From Pseudomonadota bacterium (GTDB taxonomy: Bacteria; Pseudomonadota; Gammaproteobacteria; Steroidobacterales; MnTg04): a DNA stretch of 54,585 nucleotides. The DNA lies in NCBI GenBank assembly GCA_022560735.1, contig JADFSO010000018.1, forward strand, positions 1 through 54,585, written 5' to 3'. The position numbers and the translations under genes were made by a program. Position 1 is the first letter of the stretch; each line of letters begins with the position of its first letter. Shown here piece by piece: positions 16,403 to 26,336 of the stretch. The notes under the pieces were generated by a model. The model was not told the DNA's origin and ran no database searches. It saw nothing but the letters and a program-made list of their open reading frames with translations.

Positions 16403-19226
16403 GTTGGTGCTCCTCGCTGGTGGCGGATAACGGGCTTCTTCGCCAGCCCTGTTCCGTCCGGTTGATCTCGTAGGCGGGCCAATAGCGGTTATCCAGCTTC
16501 AGCGTAATAACCTCGATGCGGTTGTTCCAGGTCGCGGTTTTCAAACGCACGGCTTCGCGGTCTTTTTTGCCGCTGACCACGGCGATAAAACTGTCCAGGT
16601 CCGGGGTCTGGATTTCATCGACCGCCAGTATCCTGCGCCCGGCCCAAAGGCCAAAGCGGTTGGCCGGGGAACCATAGGCAAAAAAAGCGACATAAATGCC
16701 ATCCGGCGATATGCCCCGCTGCACCGACATTGCCCGGTGAGGCGCCTGCAACAGGGCACCCGCCCACATCACGACCCGGTCGAGACCGCGCCCGTCCAAC
16801 GCCGCCGTCTGCAGTTCGAGTTCGAGCAGCTCTTTGTCGCGCCAGATTTCGACGGTGACCCGCGATTGGCGAACCGCCCGTTCGACTTCCCGAAAGCTGC
16901 TGACGACCTGGCCATCGACAGTCAGCAGCAAATCACCCGGTTTCAGTAGCTTCGAGGCGGCAGATTCGGCGACCGTGCGCCTGACGCTGAGTACCTGGCG
17001 CCTCTTGCCGTCATGCGCTTCCAGCCGCGATACCCAGTTATCCGGCAACCCGAGCTTGCGCGCGCTGGCCAGCGGAATCAGGTCGAACCGGGTTTCCAGC
17101 GAATGCAGCGGCCGCCCGCTGCGCGCCAGTTCCACGGTCTCAATAATCAGGTCGGCGGGTACGCCCTCGGAGCGCTGGCCGAGTTCCTGCCCTGCCTGGT
17201 AGGCAAAACTCGACCACATGGCCACCACTTCGCCCTTGCGGTTGGCCAGCACACCATCGAATTCGCTCGGCGGATTGACCACCGAAATCGTTTCCAGATT
17301 GCTGTCGGTAAAGCGCATGGTGCGCGACAACGGCAAAACCAGTGCATCGACCGAAGCGATCTCGGTGGCCTGCACGGCCAGCTTGTGATCGCCCTTGAGA
17401 CCGACCGCCCAGACCGGGTCTCCCGCAACCGCCTCCCGCTTGCTCAAACGCGCCGCTTTGACCGGTGTGTCGCCAATCAGCGCAGGGTCGTAGGAAACCA
17501 CGGTAAAGTTATGCAGCGGGTGGATAAAGAGGACTCGACCCGGTATTTCCAGGCTACCGGCGAAAGTCAGGCTGACATCGCCCATCGCGACCGGGACGGT
17601 ATTGCGATCGACGACCACCAGCCCGCGTTCCGTGTCGACGATCAGGCCGGTGCCATGATAAAAGCGATCGGCGACGCCGGAAACTGTATATGGCATATCG
17701 AAATTGACCATGACCAGCGATGGCGCCAGCCGCCGCGAGCGCGGATCGCCGTTACCGCTGATCCGGGTACTCGCCGGTTGCAGCGGCTTTGCCGGCGGGC
17801 CGCTGGCCAGGTCGCGGCAGGGCCACACACCCAGCTTGTCATCGCGAATGCAGTACCGCGCCGGAAACCAGTTCCGGTCCATGCGCATCACGCGCAAAGT
17901 TGAATTGGTCGGATCTTCGAAAGTAATAAAGCGGATGCTGGCCCGCTCGCCATCCGCCAGCTCATTCAGCACCGCCTCGAATTCGTCGATATTGGCGACC
18001 GGCGTGCCACCCAGTTCAGTAATCACCGACGCCCTGGGTATCGCCTGCGTGCCGAATACATAACCGGGATTCGCGATATACACGCCACGCGGGGGCATAT
18101 TGAAATGGCGCGCCTGCTGGTAGGAAAGATTGTGGATCACCGCGTCACCAAATTCGATGTAACGATCCGGGGTGATGTCGTGAAGATTCAGAATCTCGAG
18201 CTTCGCTGTCAGCACCTTGCTGCCACGACTGATCGCCAATTCGACCGGCTCGCCGACGCCGGAATCGAGAACCTCTTCCAGCGTCACGAAATCCGTAACC
18301 ATCGCGTCGTTCACGCGGACCAGGATGTCGCCGGGTTGCAAGACCCCCTCCGCGCCCGCGCCCGGCACGACCTGCTGGACGACCAGCATTCCGGTCCTCC
18401 CGGGAAACTCTTTGCGGGCCTCGGCCTCGATATCCGGGCTCAGACCCAGGCGGCGCAGCTCATCGTATGGCTTGCTCAAAAAAATTGTTTGCAGCGTGCC
18501 GCGGCTGACCTCGGCCCCGGCCCGGACCAGATCCAGTGCCCGTTGCACGCGATCCAGCGGCAGATAAAAACTCGAGGCGGCGGAACTGGTGCCGCCGGCA
18601 TTGAGCGCGACCACTTGCCCATCGATATCGATCACCGGGGAACCCGACGAGCCACCGGAGGTGTTTGACGCGGCCTGTATATAAAAAGTATTGAAGTCGG
18701 TGTAGTTGCCCCGGCCATAGTCAGGCGCGGCACGATCCAGCCGCGCGATGGTGCCGGCAAGGATTGCAAGCTGCTCGCCCGCGTCGTTGCCGACGACGCG
18801 AATTTCCCGCCCGATTTGCGCCCGCTCGGGCGCCAGCGAAAACTCGTAGGGCTGAATATAGGAAAGCCGCTCCGGGTCATAGCGATAAAAGCCGAAGTCA
18901 TGGACCGGGTCCCGGTACACCGGCTTCAACTCGACCTCTTCGTTGTTGCTGAAAACCGCCTCGGCGGTCACCGGTCCGGTGGTCACCACGTGGCGATTGG
19001 TCAGGATCAGGCCGCGCTCCGCGTCGACGACGAAACCGGTAGCCTGGCTGGACATGTTCCACTCGGTATCGAATGCCCGGGTTCCGTCGATGCGGATCGA
19101 CACGATGCCGCTACTGACTTTGCCCAGCGTGTTTTTCCACTGATCGCTGTCCTGGGCGTTCGCGGCGCCGGCCAGCACGAATACCGCCAACATCCGGGTC
19201 AGCGCAACTGTGGTCCTGTGTCTCAT
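16389..19226 (-). CDS. Double HtrA-like trypsin/PDZ protease with degenerate second half
   Basis: A 945-residue exported protein. After a signal peptide (to about ANAQ25) comes a trypsin-like domain with the triad His79 (LTNRHVV), Asp110 (PVHDFGFYRYDP) and Ser194 (GGSSGSPVID), then PDZ-like repeats. The second half repeats the layout, starting near residue 480 (HGTGLIVDTERGLVVVDRN), but the His and Asp positions read Asn (VDRNTVP, HPLHNFTVVSYDP) and the Ser is lost. This active-plus-dead tandem resembles fungal Nma111-type HtrA. ATG 19226 is favoured over ATG 19247 because AGGAG precedes it and the signal peptide then starts cleanly. It follows gcvPB by 47 bases and overlaps the M23 gene. Confidence 0.88.
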   Translation of the reverse strand: MRHRTTVALTRMLAVFVLAGAANAQDSDQWKNTLGKVSSGIVSIRIDGTRAFDTEWNMSSQATGFVVDAERGLILTNRHVVTTGPVTAEAVFSNNEEVELKPVYRDPVHDFGFYRYDPERLSYIQPYEFSLAPERAQIGREIRVVGNDAGEQLAILAGTIARLDRAAPDYGRGNYTDFNTFYIQAASNTSGGSSGSPVIDIDGQVVALNAGGTSSAASSFYLPLDRVQRALDLVRAGAEVSRGTLQTIFLSKPYDELRRLGLSPDIEAEARKEFPGRTGMLVVQQVVPGAGAEGVLQPGDILVRVNDAMVTDFVTLEEVLDSGVGEPVELAISRGSKVLTAKLEILNLHDITPDRYIEFGDAVIHNLSYQQARHFNMPPRGVYIANPGYVFGTQAIPRASVITELGGTPVANIDEFEAVLNELADGERASIRFITFEDPTNSTLRVMRMDRNWFPARYCIRDDKLGVWPCRDLASGPPAKPLQPASTRISGNGDPRSRRLAPSLVMVNFDMPYTVSGVADRFYHGTGLIVDTERGLVVVDRNTVPVAMGDVSLTFAGSLEIPGRVLFIHPLHNFTVVSYDPALIGDTPVKAARLSKREAVAGDPVWAVGLKGDHKLAVQATEIASVDALVLPLSRTMRFTDSNLETISVVNPPSEFDGVLANRKGEVVAMWSSFAYQAGQELGQRSEGVPADLIIETVELARSGRPLHSLETRFDLIPLASARKLGLPDNWVSRLEAHDGKRRQVLSVRRTVAESAASKLLKPGDLLLTVDGQVVSSFREVERAVRQSRVTVEIWRDKELLELELQTAALDGRGLDRVVMWAGALLQAPHRAMSVQRGISPDGIYVAFFAYGSPANRFGLWAGRRILAVDEIQTPDLDSFIAVVSGKKDREAVRLKTATWNNRIEVITLKLDNRYWPAYEINRTEQGWRRSPLSATSEEHQHAGH

Positions 19227-19273
19227 GAAACTCCTGTTTATCCGCATCTGCCCCGCAGCTGCCTGCGCCGGCT

Positions 19274-20737
19274 TCAGTTCTCCGCCCCAGGCTGCCAGCG
19301 CAAATCGAGTTGCCGGGCCGCCCGCACATCATCGAGACGCCGGACCGGCATGGTATACGGCGCGCCCTTAACTTTTTCCGGGTCGGTTTTCGCCTGCTCG
19401 CGGATCGCAATCATGGCTGCAACGAAGCCATCCAGGTCTTCTTTCGCCTCGCATTCGGTCGGCTCGATCAACAGGCACTCGGGCACCAGCAACGGAAAAT
19501 AAGTGGTCGGCGCATGGTAACCATGATCGAGCAGGCATTTCGCAAAATCCATCGCGGTCACGCCCAGTTCACTCTTTTCCTTCTTCAATGTCACGATAAA
19601 CTCATGGCTCGCGCGTCTTTCCGGGTAGGCCAGCTCGAAACCCGCGTCCTGCAGTTTTTTCATCAGGTAGTTGGCGCCAAGCGCGGCATTTTCCGACACA
19701 CGTTCCATGCCCTTGCGACCCAGCAAGCGCATGTAAACGTAGGCGCGCAAGAGCACGCCGGCATTGCCCATAAAGGCCGACAGCCGACCGATGCTTTGTG
19801 GAAAATCTGCCTCCGTGAGCCAACGATAGCGGTCACCATCCTTTCCGACCACAGGTAGCGGCAGGAATTCCTTCAGGCGGTCACCGACGCCGACCGCGCC
19901 CGAGCCGGGCCCACCGCCGCCGTGCGGCGTGGAAAAGGTCTTGTGCAGGTTCATGTGGATCACATCGAAGCCCATGTCGCCCGGGGCAACCTTGCCGAGG
20001 ATGGCATTCAGATTGGCGCCATCGTAGTACAACAGCCCGCCGGCCGAGTGAACGATGCGCGACATTTCCTGGATACTGCGGTCGAACACGCCGACCGTCG
20101 ACGGGTTGGTCAGCATGATGCCGGCGGTCTGCGGGCCAACCGCCGCCTTGAGCGCCTCGATATCGACATCGCCGTTCTTGCCGGTCGGGATTTCGCGCGT
20201 GCTGTAACCACACATGGTCGCGGTCGCCGGGTTGGTTCCGTGGGCAGCGTCCGGAACCAGGATCTCGTTGCGATCGTTATCGTTGCGCGAGCGGTGATAC
20301 GCGCGGATCATCGCGACCCCCGCGAACTCACCCTGTGCACCCGCCATCGGCGTCAGCGAAACCTCTTTCATGCCGGTAACCGCTTTTAGCATTTCCTGGA
20401 GTTCGTACATGCACGACATGAAACCCTGGCCATGGGATTCCGGGCCGAGCGGGTGACGCGCCAAAAAGCCCGGCAACATCGCAAGCTGGTTACACGCGCG
20501 CGGATTGTACTTCATCGTGCACGAGCCCAGCGGATAAAAGTGCGTATCGATGGAAAAGTTTTTCTGCGACAGGCGCGTGTAATGACGCACGGTCTGCAAT
20601 TCAGACACTTCGGGCAACAGCGGCGGCGAGCGGCGGAGAAACTTCTCCGGCAAATCATTTGCCGTTGCAGCCAGGGGCGCCTGAGCGCTCGCCCGCCTGC
20701 CGCTGCGTGAGTGCTCGAAAATCAGTTTGTCGCTCAT
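19274..20737 (-). CDS. gcvPB: Glycine dehydrogenase (decarboxylating) subunit 2
   Basis: PLP-bearing half of the split P-protein that decarboxylates glycine and transfers the aminomethyl group to lipoyl GcvH. The 487-residue protein contains [15 protein letters not shown] near residue 65, HGTNPATA near 175 and the Schiff-base Lys in [20 protein letters not shown] near residue 265. The partner subunit gcvPA is upstream, separated by tpx. It starts 18 bases after the tpx stop. Confidence 0.97.
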   Translation of the reverse strand: MSDKLIFEHSRSGRRASAQAPLAATANDLPEKFLRRSPPLLPEVSELQTVRHYTRLSQKNFSIDTHFYPLGSCTMKYNPRACNQLAMLPGFLARHPLGPESHGQGFMSCMYELQEMLKAVTGMKEVSLTPMAGAQGEFAGVAMIRAYHRSRNDNDRNEILVPDAAHGTNPATATMCGYSTREIPTGKNGDVDIEALKAAVGPQTAGIMLTNPSTVGVFDRSIQEMSRIVHSAGGLLYYDGANLNAILGKVAPGDMGFDVIHMNLHKTFSTPHGGGGPGSGAVGVGDRLKEFLPLPVVGKDGDRYRWLTEADFPQSIGRLSAFMGNAGVLLRAYVYMRLLGRKGMERVSENAALGANYLMKKLQDAGFELAYPERRASHEFIVTLKKEKSELGVTAMDFAKCLLDHGYHAPTTYFPLLVPECLLIEPTECEAKEDLDGFVAAMIAIREQAKTDPEKVKGAPYTMPVRRLDDVRAARQLDLRWQPGAEN

Positions 20738-20755
20738 TTCCCGGGTTTCCTCAGC

Positions 20756-21256
20756 TCAGCCAAGCGCCTTTAACGCCGCTTCGTAATCGGGTTCCTGGGC
20801 GATTTCCGCAACCAGCTCTGCATGCAGCACCGTGTTGTTCTCATCGAGCACCACCACGGCGCGGGCAGTGAGCCCGCGGAGCGGACCATCGATCATTTCG
20901 ACGCCATAGGTCCTGGCAAAATCCGGCGAACGCATCGTCGACAGGAGCACCACATTTTCCAGGCCTTCATCGCCGCAAAATCTTTTCTGCGCGAACGGCA
21001 GATCGGCTGAAATCATCAGCATGACCGTGTCCTCGTGCTCGCGCGCATAGTCATTGAACTTTTTCGTCGATAATGCGCAGACCGGTGTATCGACGCTCGG
21101 GAAAATATTGAGCAATTTCTTGGAACCGGGAAAATCCGCGACCGATACTTCCTGCAGGTCGCCGTTGGTCAGTTGGAAATCCGGGGCCTTGCCGCCAACG
21201 ACCGGTAGCTCGCCTGCGGTATGAATCTCGTTGCCTTTCAATGTAATCGTTGCCAT
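20756..21256 (-). CDS. tpx: Thiol peroxidase (atypical 2-Cys peroxiredoxin)
   Basis: Reduces peroxides using thioredoxin. The 166-residue protein has the peroxidatic Cys60 in [12 protein letters not shown] and resolving Cys94 in [10 protein letters not shown], matching E. coli Tpx Cys61 and Cys95. AAGGAG precedes the ATG. The gene sits between gcvPA and gcvPB, 49 bases after the first and 18 bases before the second, so it should respond to the glycine riboswitch; this is an unusual place for it. Confidence 0.96.
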   Translation of the reverse strand: MATITLKGNEIHTAGELPVVGGKAPDFQLTNGDLQEVSVADFPGSKKLLNIFPSVDTPVCALSTKKFNDYAREHEDTVMLMISADLPFAQKRFCGDEGLENVVLLSTMRSPDFARTYGVEMIDGPLRGLTARAVVVLDENNTVLHAELVAEIAQEPDYEAALKALG

Positions 21257-21305
21257 TTTTCTCTCCTTAAATATTCGATGCTAATTGGGTTTGCGTGCTC
21301 TTTTG

Positions 21306-22682
21306 TTATCCAGCGGCACTTTCCCGGTTCAGGATTTCCGCGAGTAAATCGCGGTAGCGAACGATGTCCGCTGCGTTTTTCGTTTCGGTCGCGCACAACA
21401 ACAAGGCATTGCCCAGCTGCGGGTGCGACGGGGTCAAATCCAGGCCGCCGAAAACTTCGTGGTCCGCCAGCATAGCCAGCACCGGCGCAACCGGCCGGTC
21501 CAGGCGAATGACCACTTCATGAAAAAACGGCCTGTTGAATACCCGTTCCACGCCCGGCAGTTCACACAATGCAGCGCAAAGCTCGCCGGTTCGCCGGTGT
21601 GCCGCGCCGGCGACTCTGGCCAGGCCTTCCGCGCCCAGCAGGCTCATGTATATGGTCGCGGCAGTAACCATCAGCCCCTGGTTGGTGCAGATGTTCGAGG
21701 TGGCCTTGGAGCGCCGAATATGCTGTTCCCTGGCCTGCAAGGTCAGCGTAAACCCGCGCTTGCCATCGAGATCGACGGTGCGCCCGACCAGCCGGCCCGG
21801 CATCTGGCGAACCAGCGCCAGGCGGGTCGTCATGAAACCAAAATAAGGCCCGCCCGATGACAGCGGGATACCCAGCGGCTGGCCCTCGCCGCAAACTATG
21901 TCCGCGCCTTGGTCGCCCCATTCACCGGGCGGCGTCAGCAAGGCCAGCGAAGTCGGGTTGACGACCGCGATGGTCAGCGCCTTTTGCGCCCGGGCCCAGT
22001 CGCAGATCGCATCGACCTCCTCCAGCACGCCAAGGAAGTTGGGTTGTTGCACGATCACGGCGGTCAGGTCTTCGCCGCTGTATTTGTCCAGCGATTGCAA
22101 GACGCAGTGACCGCCTTCGCTGCAAAACGGCAGATCGATGAATTCGATTTCCTGGGCGGCGCAAATCACGTCGGCGACTTGCCGATACATCGGGTGCAAG
22201 GCGCCCGCGACCAGGATACGACGGGATTTCGACGCCCGGTTGGCGCGCACCGCCATCAGGCAGGCTTCCGCCAGCGCAGAGGCGCCGTCATATAAGGAAG
22301 CGTTGGAGACTTCCATGCCGGTCAGACCGCTCATCATGGTCTGGTATTCATAGATAAGCTGCAGCGTCCCCTGGCTGGCTTCGGCCTGGTATGGCGTATA
22401 CGCGGTGTAAAACTCGCCGCGGGTGGCGATCTCCCAGACCGCCGCCGGCACATGGTGTTCGTAAGCGCCGGCGCCGATAAAATTCAGCGCGCCGCTATCC
22501 ATCCGCGCCCGGTCCTGCATCAGGCGCGCAATTTCCATTTCGCTGACGGCCTCGGGCACGCGATCCAGCGACTTTATCCGCAGCTCGTCGGGAATCTCGT
22601 CAAAAAGGTCTGCGACCGACTCGGCGCCGATTTCGGCAAGCATTTTCCCGGTGTCATCGTCGGTGTGCGGAATGAATGGCAT
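21306..22682 (-). CDS. gcvPA: Glycine dehydrogenase (decarboxylating) subunit 1
   Basis: The non-PLP-lysine half of the split P-protein; it pairs with GcvPB to make a functional heterodimer. The 458-residue protein begins [15 protein letters not shown], with [15 protein letters not shown] near residue 67, [14 protein letters not shown] near 97 and [20 protein letters not shown] near residue 300, all typical of the family. It starts 18 bases after gcvH in the same operon. Confidence 0.97.
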   Translation of the reverse strand: MPFIPHTDDDTGKMLAEIGAESVADLFDEIPDELRIKSLDRVPEAVSEMEIARLMQDRARMDSGALNFIGAGAYEHHVPAAVWEIATRGEFYTAYTPYQAEASQGTLQLIYEYQTMMSGLTGMEVSNASLYDGASALAEACLMAVRANRASKSRRILVAGALHPMYRQVADVICAAQEIEFIDLPFCSEGGHCVLQSLDKYSGEDLTAVIVQQPNFLGVLEEVDAICDWARAQKALTIAVVNPTSLALLTPPGEWGDQGADIVCGEGQPLGIPLSSGGPYFGFMTTRLALVRQMPGRLVGRTVDLDGKRGFTLTLQAREQHIRRSKATSNICTNQGLMVTAATIYMSLLGAEGLARVAGAAHRRTGELCAALCELPGVERVFNRPFFHEVVIRLDRPVAPVLAMLADHEVFGGLDLTPSHPQLGNALLLCATETKNAADIVRYRDLLAEILNRESAAG

Positions 22683-22700
22683 ATCTGATCCGGCCGCCCG

Positions 22701-23090
22701 TTATGCTTCTTCGAGGAATTGCTCATAGGCAGCCGCATCCATCAGCCCGTCGAGCTCGGTCGTGTCGGCAGGCTGCATGCGGATCAGCCAACCATCGCCA
22801 TAAGGATCCGTATTCACCAATTCCGGCGTATCGTCCAGCGCGGAATTCACTCCCAGCACCTCGCCGCCGAACGGGCAGAGCATATCGGACGCGGCCTTCA
22901 CCGACTCGACGACACCGAAGGCCTCGCCACTGGCAAAGACGCTGCCAGGTTCCGGCGCTTCGACGAAGACCAAGTCGCCGAGCGCTCCCTGGGCATGATC
23001 GGTGATACCGACCACGGCGGAACCATCGTCCTCGACGCGCACCCATTCGTGGTCGCTGCTGTATTTGAGATCTGCAGGTACATTGCTCAT
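22701..23090 (-). CDS. gcvH: Glycine cleavage system H protein
   Basis: Lipoyl carrier shuttling the aminomethyl group between the P, T and L proteins. From the ATG at 23090 the protein is 129 residues, the standard length, with lipoylated Lys65 in GVVESVKAASDM and the family start NVPADLKYSSDHEWV. AAGGAG overlaps the gcvT stop ten bases upstream. The open frame extends further upstream but that part is gcvT sequence. Confidence 0.97.
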   Translation of the reverse strand: MSNVPADLKYSSDHEWVRVEDDGSAVVGITDHAQGALGDLVFVEAPEPGSVFASGEAFGVVESVKAASDMLCPFGGEVLGVNSALDDTPELVNTDPYGDGWLIRMQPADTTELDGLMDAAAYEQFLEEA

Positions 23091-23100
23091 CGTGTGCTCC

Positions 23101-24183
23101 TTAATCCACTGCCTTGCCGTTTCGCACGAAGCTTGTCTTGCCAACGCTCGCAGACAAGCGCCTGCCGCGAATTTCAACCTCGCACTCGCTGCCGCACGCG
23201 GCCGGCAGTCTTGCCATGCCGATCGACCGGCCAAGGGTCGGTGAGAAACTGCCGCTGGTCGTCTCGCCTTCGCCAGCGGCGCAAATGACTTTCTGGTGCG
23301 CCCGGAGTACGCCCTTGCCTTCGAGCAGCAGACCCACCAGCTTCCGGTCCACGCCATCCGCTTGTTGTTTTTCCAGCGCGGCGCGGCCGATAAAATCACG
23401 TTCCTGCGGCTCGAACGCGACCGTCCACGACAACGCGGATTCCAGCGGCGTCGTATTCTCGTCCATGTCGTTGCCATAAAGGTTCATGCCGGCCTCGAGG
23501 CGCAATGTGTCCCTGGCGCCCAGACCGCAAGGATGAATGCCGGCCTGGTTCAGCCTGCCCCAGAAATCGGCCGCGGCAGCAGCCGGCAGCATGATCTCCC
23601 AACCATCCTCACCGGTATAACCGGTCCGGGCGATAAACAACTCGCCGATCGCTGCCGCACTGAAAGGCTTGAGCGCCAAGGCCGCTGCAGCCTGTTCCGG
23701 TGGCAGCACTCCCGCCGCTTTTTGCCGCGCGTTTGGCCCCTGGACCGCGATCATGGCCAGGTCGTCACGCTCGTTGATCGTCGGCCCGTCAGCGGACGCC
23801 TGTTGCCTGATCCAGGCCAGGTCTTTGTCGCGGGTGGCGGCGTTGACGACCATCCGGAACCGGTCCTCGGCCAGGTAATACACGATCAGGTCATCGATCA
23901 CGCCGCCAGCGTGATTCAGCATGCACGAATACAGGGCTTTACCCGGCTCGCGTAATTTGCCGATGTCGTTGGCCAGCAGCCCGCACAGGAAAGGACGCGC
24001 CGCCGCGCCCTGCAAATCGACGACCGTCATGTGCGACACATCGAACATGCCCGCATCGTTGCGCACCGCGTGGTGTTCTTCGATCTGCGAGCCATAATTG
24101 ACCGGCATGTTCCAGCCGCCAAAATCGACGATACGGGCGCCGAGAGCGATATGCGCGTCGTACAACGGGGTCTGCTTTGGCAT
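23101..24183 (-). CDS. gcvT: Glycine cleavage system aminomethyltransferase (T protein)
   Basis: Releases ammonia from the aminomethyl-lipoyl H protein and passes the methylene to tetrahydrofolate. The 360-residue protein starts [20 protein letters not shown] and has [18 protein letters not shown] near residue 45 and [13 protein letters not shown] near residue 200. GAGGAG lies before the ATG. First gene of the riboswitch-controlled operon gcvT-gcvH-gcvPA-tpx-gcvPB. Confidence 0.97.
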   Translation of the reverse strand: MPKQTPLYDAHIALGARIVDFGGWNMPVNYGSQIEEHHAVRNDAGMFDVSHMTVVDLQGAAARPFLCGLLANDIGKLREPGKALYSCMLNHAGGVIDDLIVYYLAEDRFRMVVNAATRDKDLAWIRQQASADGPTINERDDLAMIAVQGPNARQKAAGVLPPEQAAAALALKPFSAAAIGELFIARTGYTGEDGWEIMLPAAAAADFWGRLNQAGIHPCGLGARDTLRLEAGMNLYGNDMDENTTPLESALSWTVAFEPQERDFIGRAALEKQQADGVDRKLVGLLLEGKGVLRAHQKVICAAGEGETTSGSFSPTLGRSIGMARLPAACGSECEVEIRGRRLSASVGKTSFVRNGKAVD

Positions 24184-24210
24184 CTCACTCCTCTACTTCG
24201 TACCGGCAAT

Positions 24211-24241
24211 AAAAAAGGCGGCAGACCATATATCTGCCGCC
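24211..24241 (-). terminator. Intrinsic terminator of the glycine riboswitch
   Basis: On the minus strand GGCGGCAGA and TCTGCCGCC form a nine-pair GC-rich stem around a seven-base loop, followed directly by six T. It lies between the second aptamer and gcvT, so it is the expression platform: glycine binding should decide whether the operon is transcribed, as an ON switch in known gcvT riboswitches. Confidence 0.9.
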
Positions 24242-24412
24242 CCTCTGTCCTTAGACCTGAGAGATCGGGCCAGGAAAATCCTGACCGCACCCCTTCGGTG
24301 GACCGCGTCGCGGCCGCTCTCCAGAGCCGATATGTACCCACTGTCCGTGTGCCTGAGCGTTTCCGGGCAAGTTGCGCCTTCGGCGACCCTGTCGGGTTCT
24401 CTCCAGCGGATA
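24242..24412 (-). ncRNA. Tandem glycine riboswitch
   Basis: Two consecutive glycine aptamers on the minus strand. Each has the conserved opening CTGGAGAG, a central GCCGAAGG or ACCGAAGG element, a CTCAGG block and a GGACAG closing element. Aptamer 1 spans about 24412-24325 and aptamer 2 about 24322-24242. Tandem aptamers with one terminator are the classic form upstream of gcvT; the arrangement predicts induction of glycine cleavage when glycine is high. Confidence 0.95.
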
Positions 24413-24430
24413 CTTTGAATCGGGCTGAGA

Positions 24431-24436
24431 ATAATA
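24431..24436 (-). promoter_or_regulatory. Predicted -10 box of the gcv operon
   Basis: TATTAT on the minus strand lies about 20 bases before the first aptamer, giving a transcription start near 24424. A convincing -35 box is not seen at the expected distance. Confidence 0.4.
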
Positions 24437-24539
24437 GCCCATCAAACCGTCGATTGTAATCGTCAGGGTCAGCCGGACTTGCCGATCACATCCGCTAGCG
24501 GCGAGAATAGCCATCCCCGCACCAGAGCAGGAGATTTTC

Positions 24540-26318
24540 GTGATCGCAGGCAAAGTTTTGATAATCGCCACGGCGGCCATCCTGCTGGCCGGCCAGACCG
24601 GTTCGGCCAAAGCCGATGCAACATCCGAGCTGCATCAATTGTTTGAAGAATCCTGGGAGCGGACGCTGCGCGAGAACCCCACTTTCGCATCCAGTCTCGG
24701 CGACCTGCGTTATAACCGGCAATGGCCCGACCGCAGCCTCGGCGCCATCGCCGTTTCTCATGTCGAGGACCGGCGCAACCTGGCCAGGCTCATGCGGATC
24801 GACCGTTCGGCGCTTGGGGATACCGACCAGGTTAACTATGACCTGTTCATGCGCCAGGTGCAGGACCAGGTCAAAGCCTACCGGTTCAGGCAATTCCTGC
24901 TGCCATTGAATCAGCGCGGCGGTATCCAGACCGCGGATCAGCTGGCAGACCAGCTGAATTTCGATGATGCAAAGGCTTATGAAGACTGGATAGCCCGCCT
25001 GCAATCCTTCGATGTCTACATGGACCAGACCATCAAGCTGATGCGGCGGGGCATCAAGGAAGGCAGGGTCCACCCGACCGTCATCATGCAGCGAGTACCG
25101 GCGCAGATCACGGCCCAGCTCGTTGACGATCCTTACGCCAGCTCGTTTTTCGCACCCTTCAACGACATGCCCGAGAGCATATCGGAGCGCCGCCAGGCCA
25201 AGTTGAAAGCCCGGGCGCACACGGCGATCGCGCGTGCAGTCCTGCCGGGTTTCAAGCGCCTGGCCAAATTCATCGACAAGAGCTACCTGCCCATGACCCG
25301 CGACCGGGTCGGCGCCTATGCACAACCCGATGGCGAGGCCTTTTACCAGTACCGGGTCGAGCACTACACGACCACATCCCTGAGCGCCGATGAGATCCAT
25401 AAGATTGGCCTGAAGGAAGTCGCCAGGATTCGCGGCAAAATGATGGAAATCATCAAGAACTTGAATTTTAGCGGCAGTTTCGACGATTTTCTTAACTTTT
25501 TGCGTACAGATCCACAATTTTACTATGACGATCCGGACCAGTTGCTGGCCGGCTATATCGCGATCACCAAGCGTATCGATCCACAGCTACCCAAACTGTT
25601 CGACCGCTTGCCCAAGGCACCCTACGTGGTCAAACCGATCCCGGCGGCAATCGCACCCGACACCACCACCGCTTATTACTTGCAGCCGGCCGCCGATGGC
25701 AGCCGGCCGGGCACTTATTTCGTCAACCTATACCGCCCGGAAGTTCGGCCGAAGTACGAAATGGAAGTCTTGAGCGTGCACGAAACGGTACCCGGCCATC
25801 ACCTCCAGATCGCGCTCGCGCAAGAGCTGGGCGAGCTGCCCGCGTTCAGGCGTTATGGGGGATTTACCGCTTTCGTCGAGGGCTGGGGCCTGTACAGCGA
25901 AAGCCTGGGCGCAGATCTCGGTCTGTACGCGGACCCCTATTCCGAGTTCGGTCAGCTCACCTATGAAATGTGGCGCGCGGTGCGCCTGGTCGTCGATACC
26001 GGCATGCATGCGAAGCTGTGGAGCCGGCAGAAAGCAATCGATTTCTTCAAGGCCAATGCGGCGAAAACCGAGTTCGATATCGTCAACGAGATAGATCGCT
26101 ATATCGCCATGCCCGGCCAGGCCCTGGCCTACAAGATCGGCGAGCTGAAAATCAAGCAACTGCGCCGGCAATGCGAGCAAGCGCTGGGCGAAGGCTTTGA
26201 CATCAAACGCTTCCACAACGCCGTGCTCAGCCGCGGCGCGGTACCGCTGGATGTGCTGGAAAGGCAGATCGACGCCTGGATGGCCGCGGAAAAAAACCGC
26301 CTGGCCGGTACTCAATAA
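24540..26318 (+). CDS. Exported DUF885-family metallopeptidase
   Basis: A 592-residue protein with a signal peptide (IAGKVLIIATAAILLAGQ) and a mostly helical body. The zinc-type motif HETVPGHHLQIA lies near residue 420, with EGWGLYSESLG about 35 residues later supplying the likely third ligand; this pattern is diagnostic for DUF885 carboxypeptidase-like proteins. GTG 24540 is preceded by AGGAG. It is divergent from the glycine operon and 18 bases upstream of ispG. Substrate unknown, likely peptides in the periplasm. Confidence 0.9.
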   Translation: MIAGKVLIIATAAILLAGQTGSAKADATSELHQLFEESWERTLRENPTFASSLGDLRYNRQWPDRSLGAIAVSHVEDRRNLARLMRIDRSALGDTDQVNYDLFMRQVQDQVKAYRFRQFLLPLNQRGGIQTADQLADQLNFDDAKAYEDWIARLQSFDVYMDQTIKLMRRGIKEGRVHPTVIMQRVPAQITAQLVDDPYASSFFAPFNDMPESISERRQAKLKARAHTAIARAVLPGFKRLAKFIDKSYLPMTRDRVGAYAQPDGEAFYQYRVEHYTTTSLSADEIHKIGLKEVARIRGKMMEIIKNLNFSGSFDDFLNFLRTDPQFYYDDPDQLLAGYIAITKRIDPQLPKLFDRLPKAPYVVKPIPAAIAPDTTTAYYLQPAADGSRPGTYFVNLYRPEVRPKYEMEVLSVHETVPGHHLQIALAQELGELPAFRRYGGFTAFVEGWGLYSESLGADLGLYADPYSEFGQLTYEMWRAVRLVVDTGMHAKLWSRQKAIDFFKANAAKTEFDIVNEIDRYIAMPGQALAYKIGELKIKQLRRQCEQALGEGFDIKRFHNAVLSRGAVPLDVLERQIDAWMAAEKNRLAGTQ

Positions 26319-26336
26319 AGCAATAATAGCCAACGC

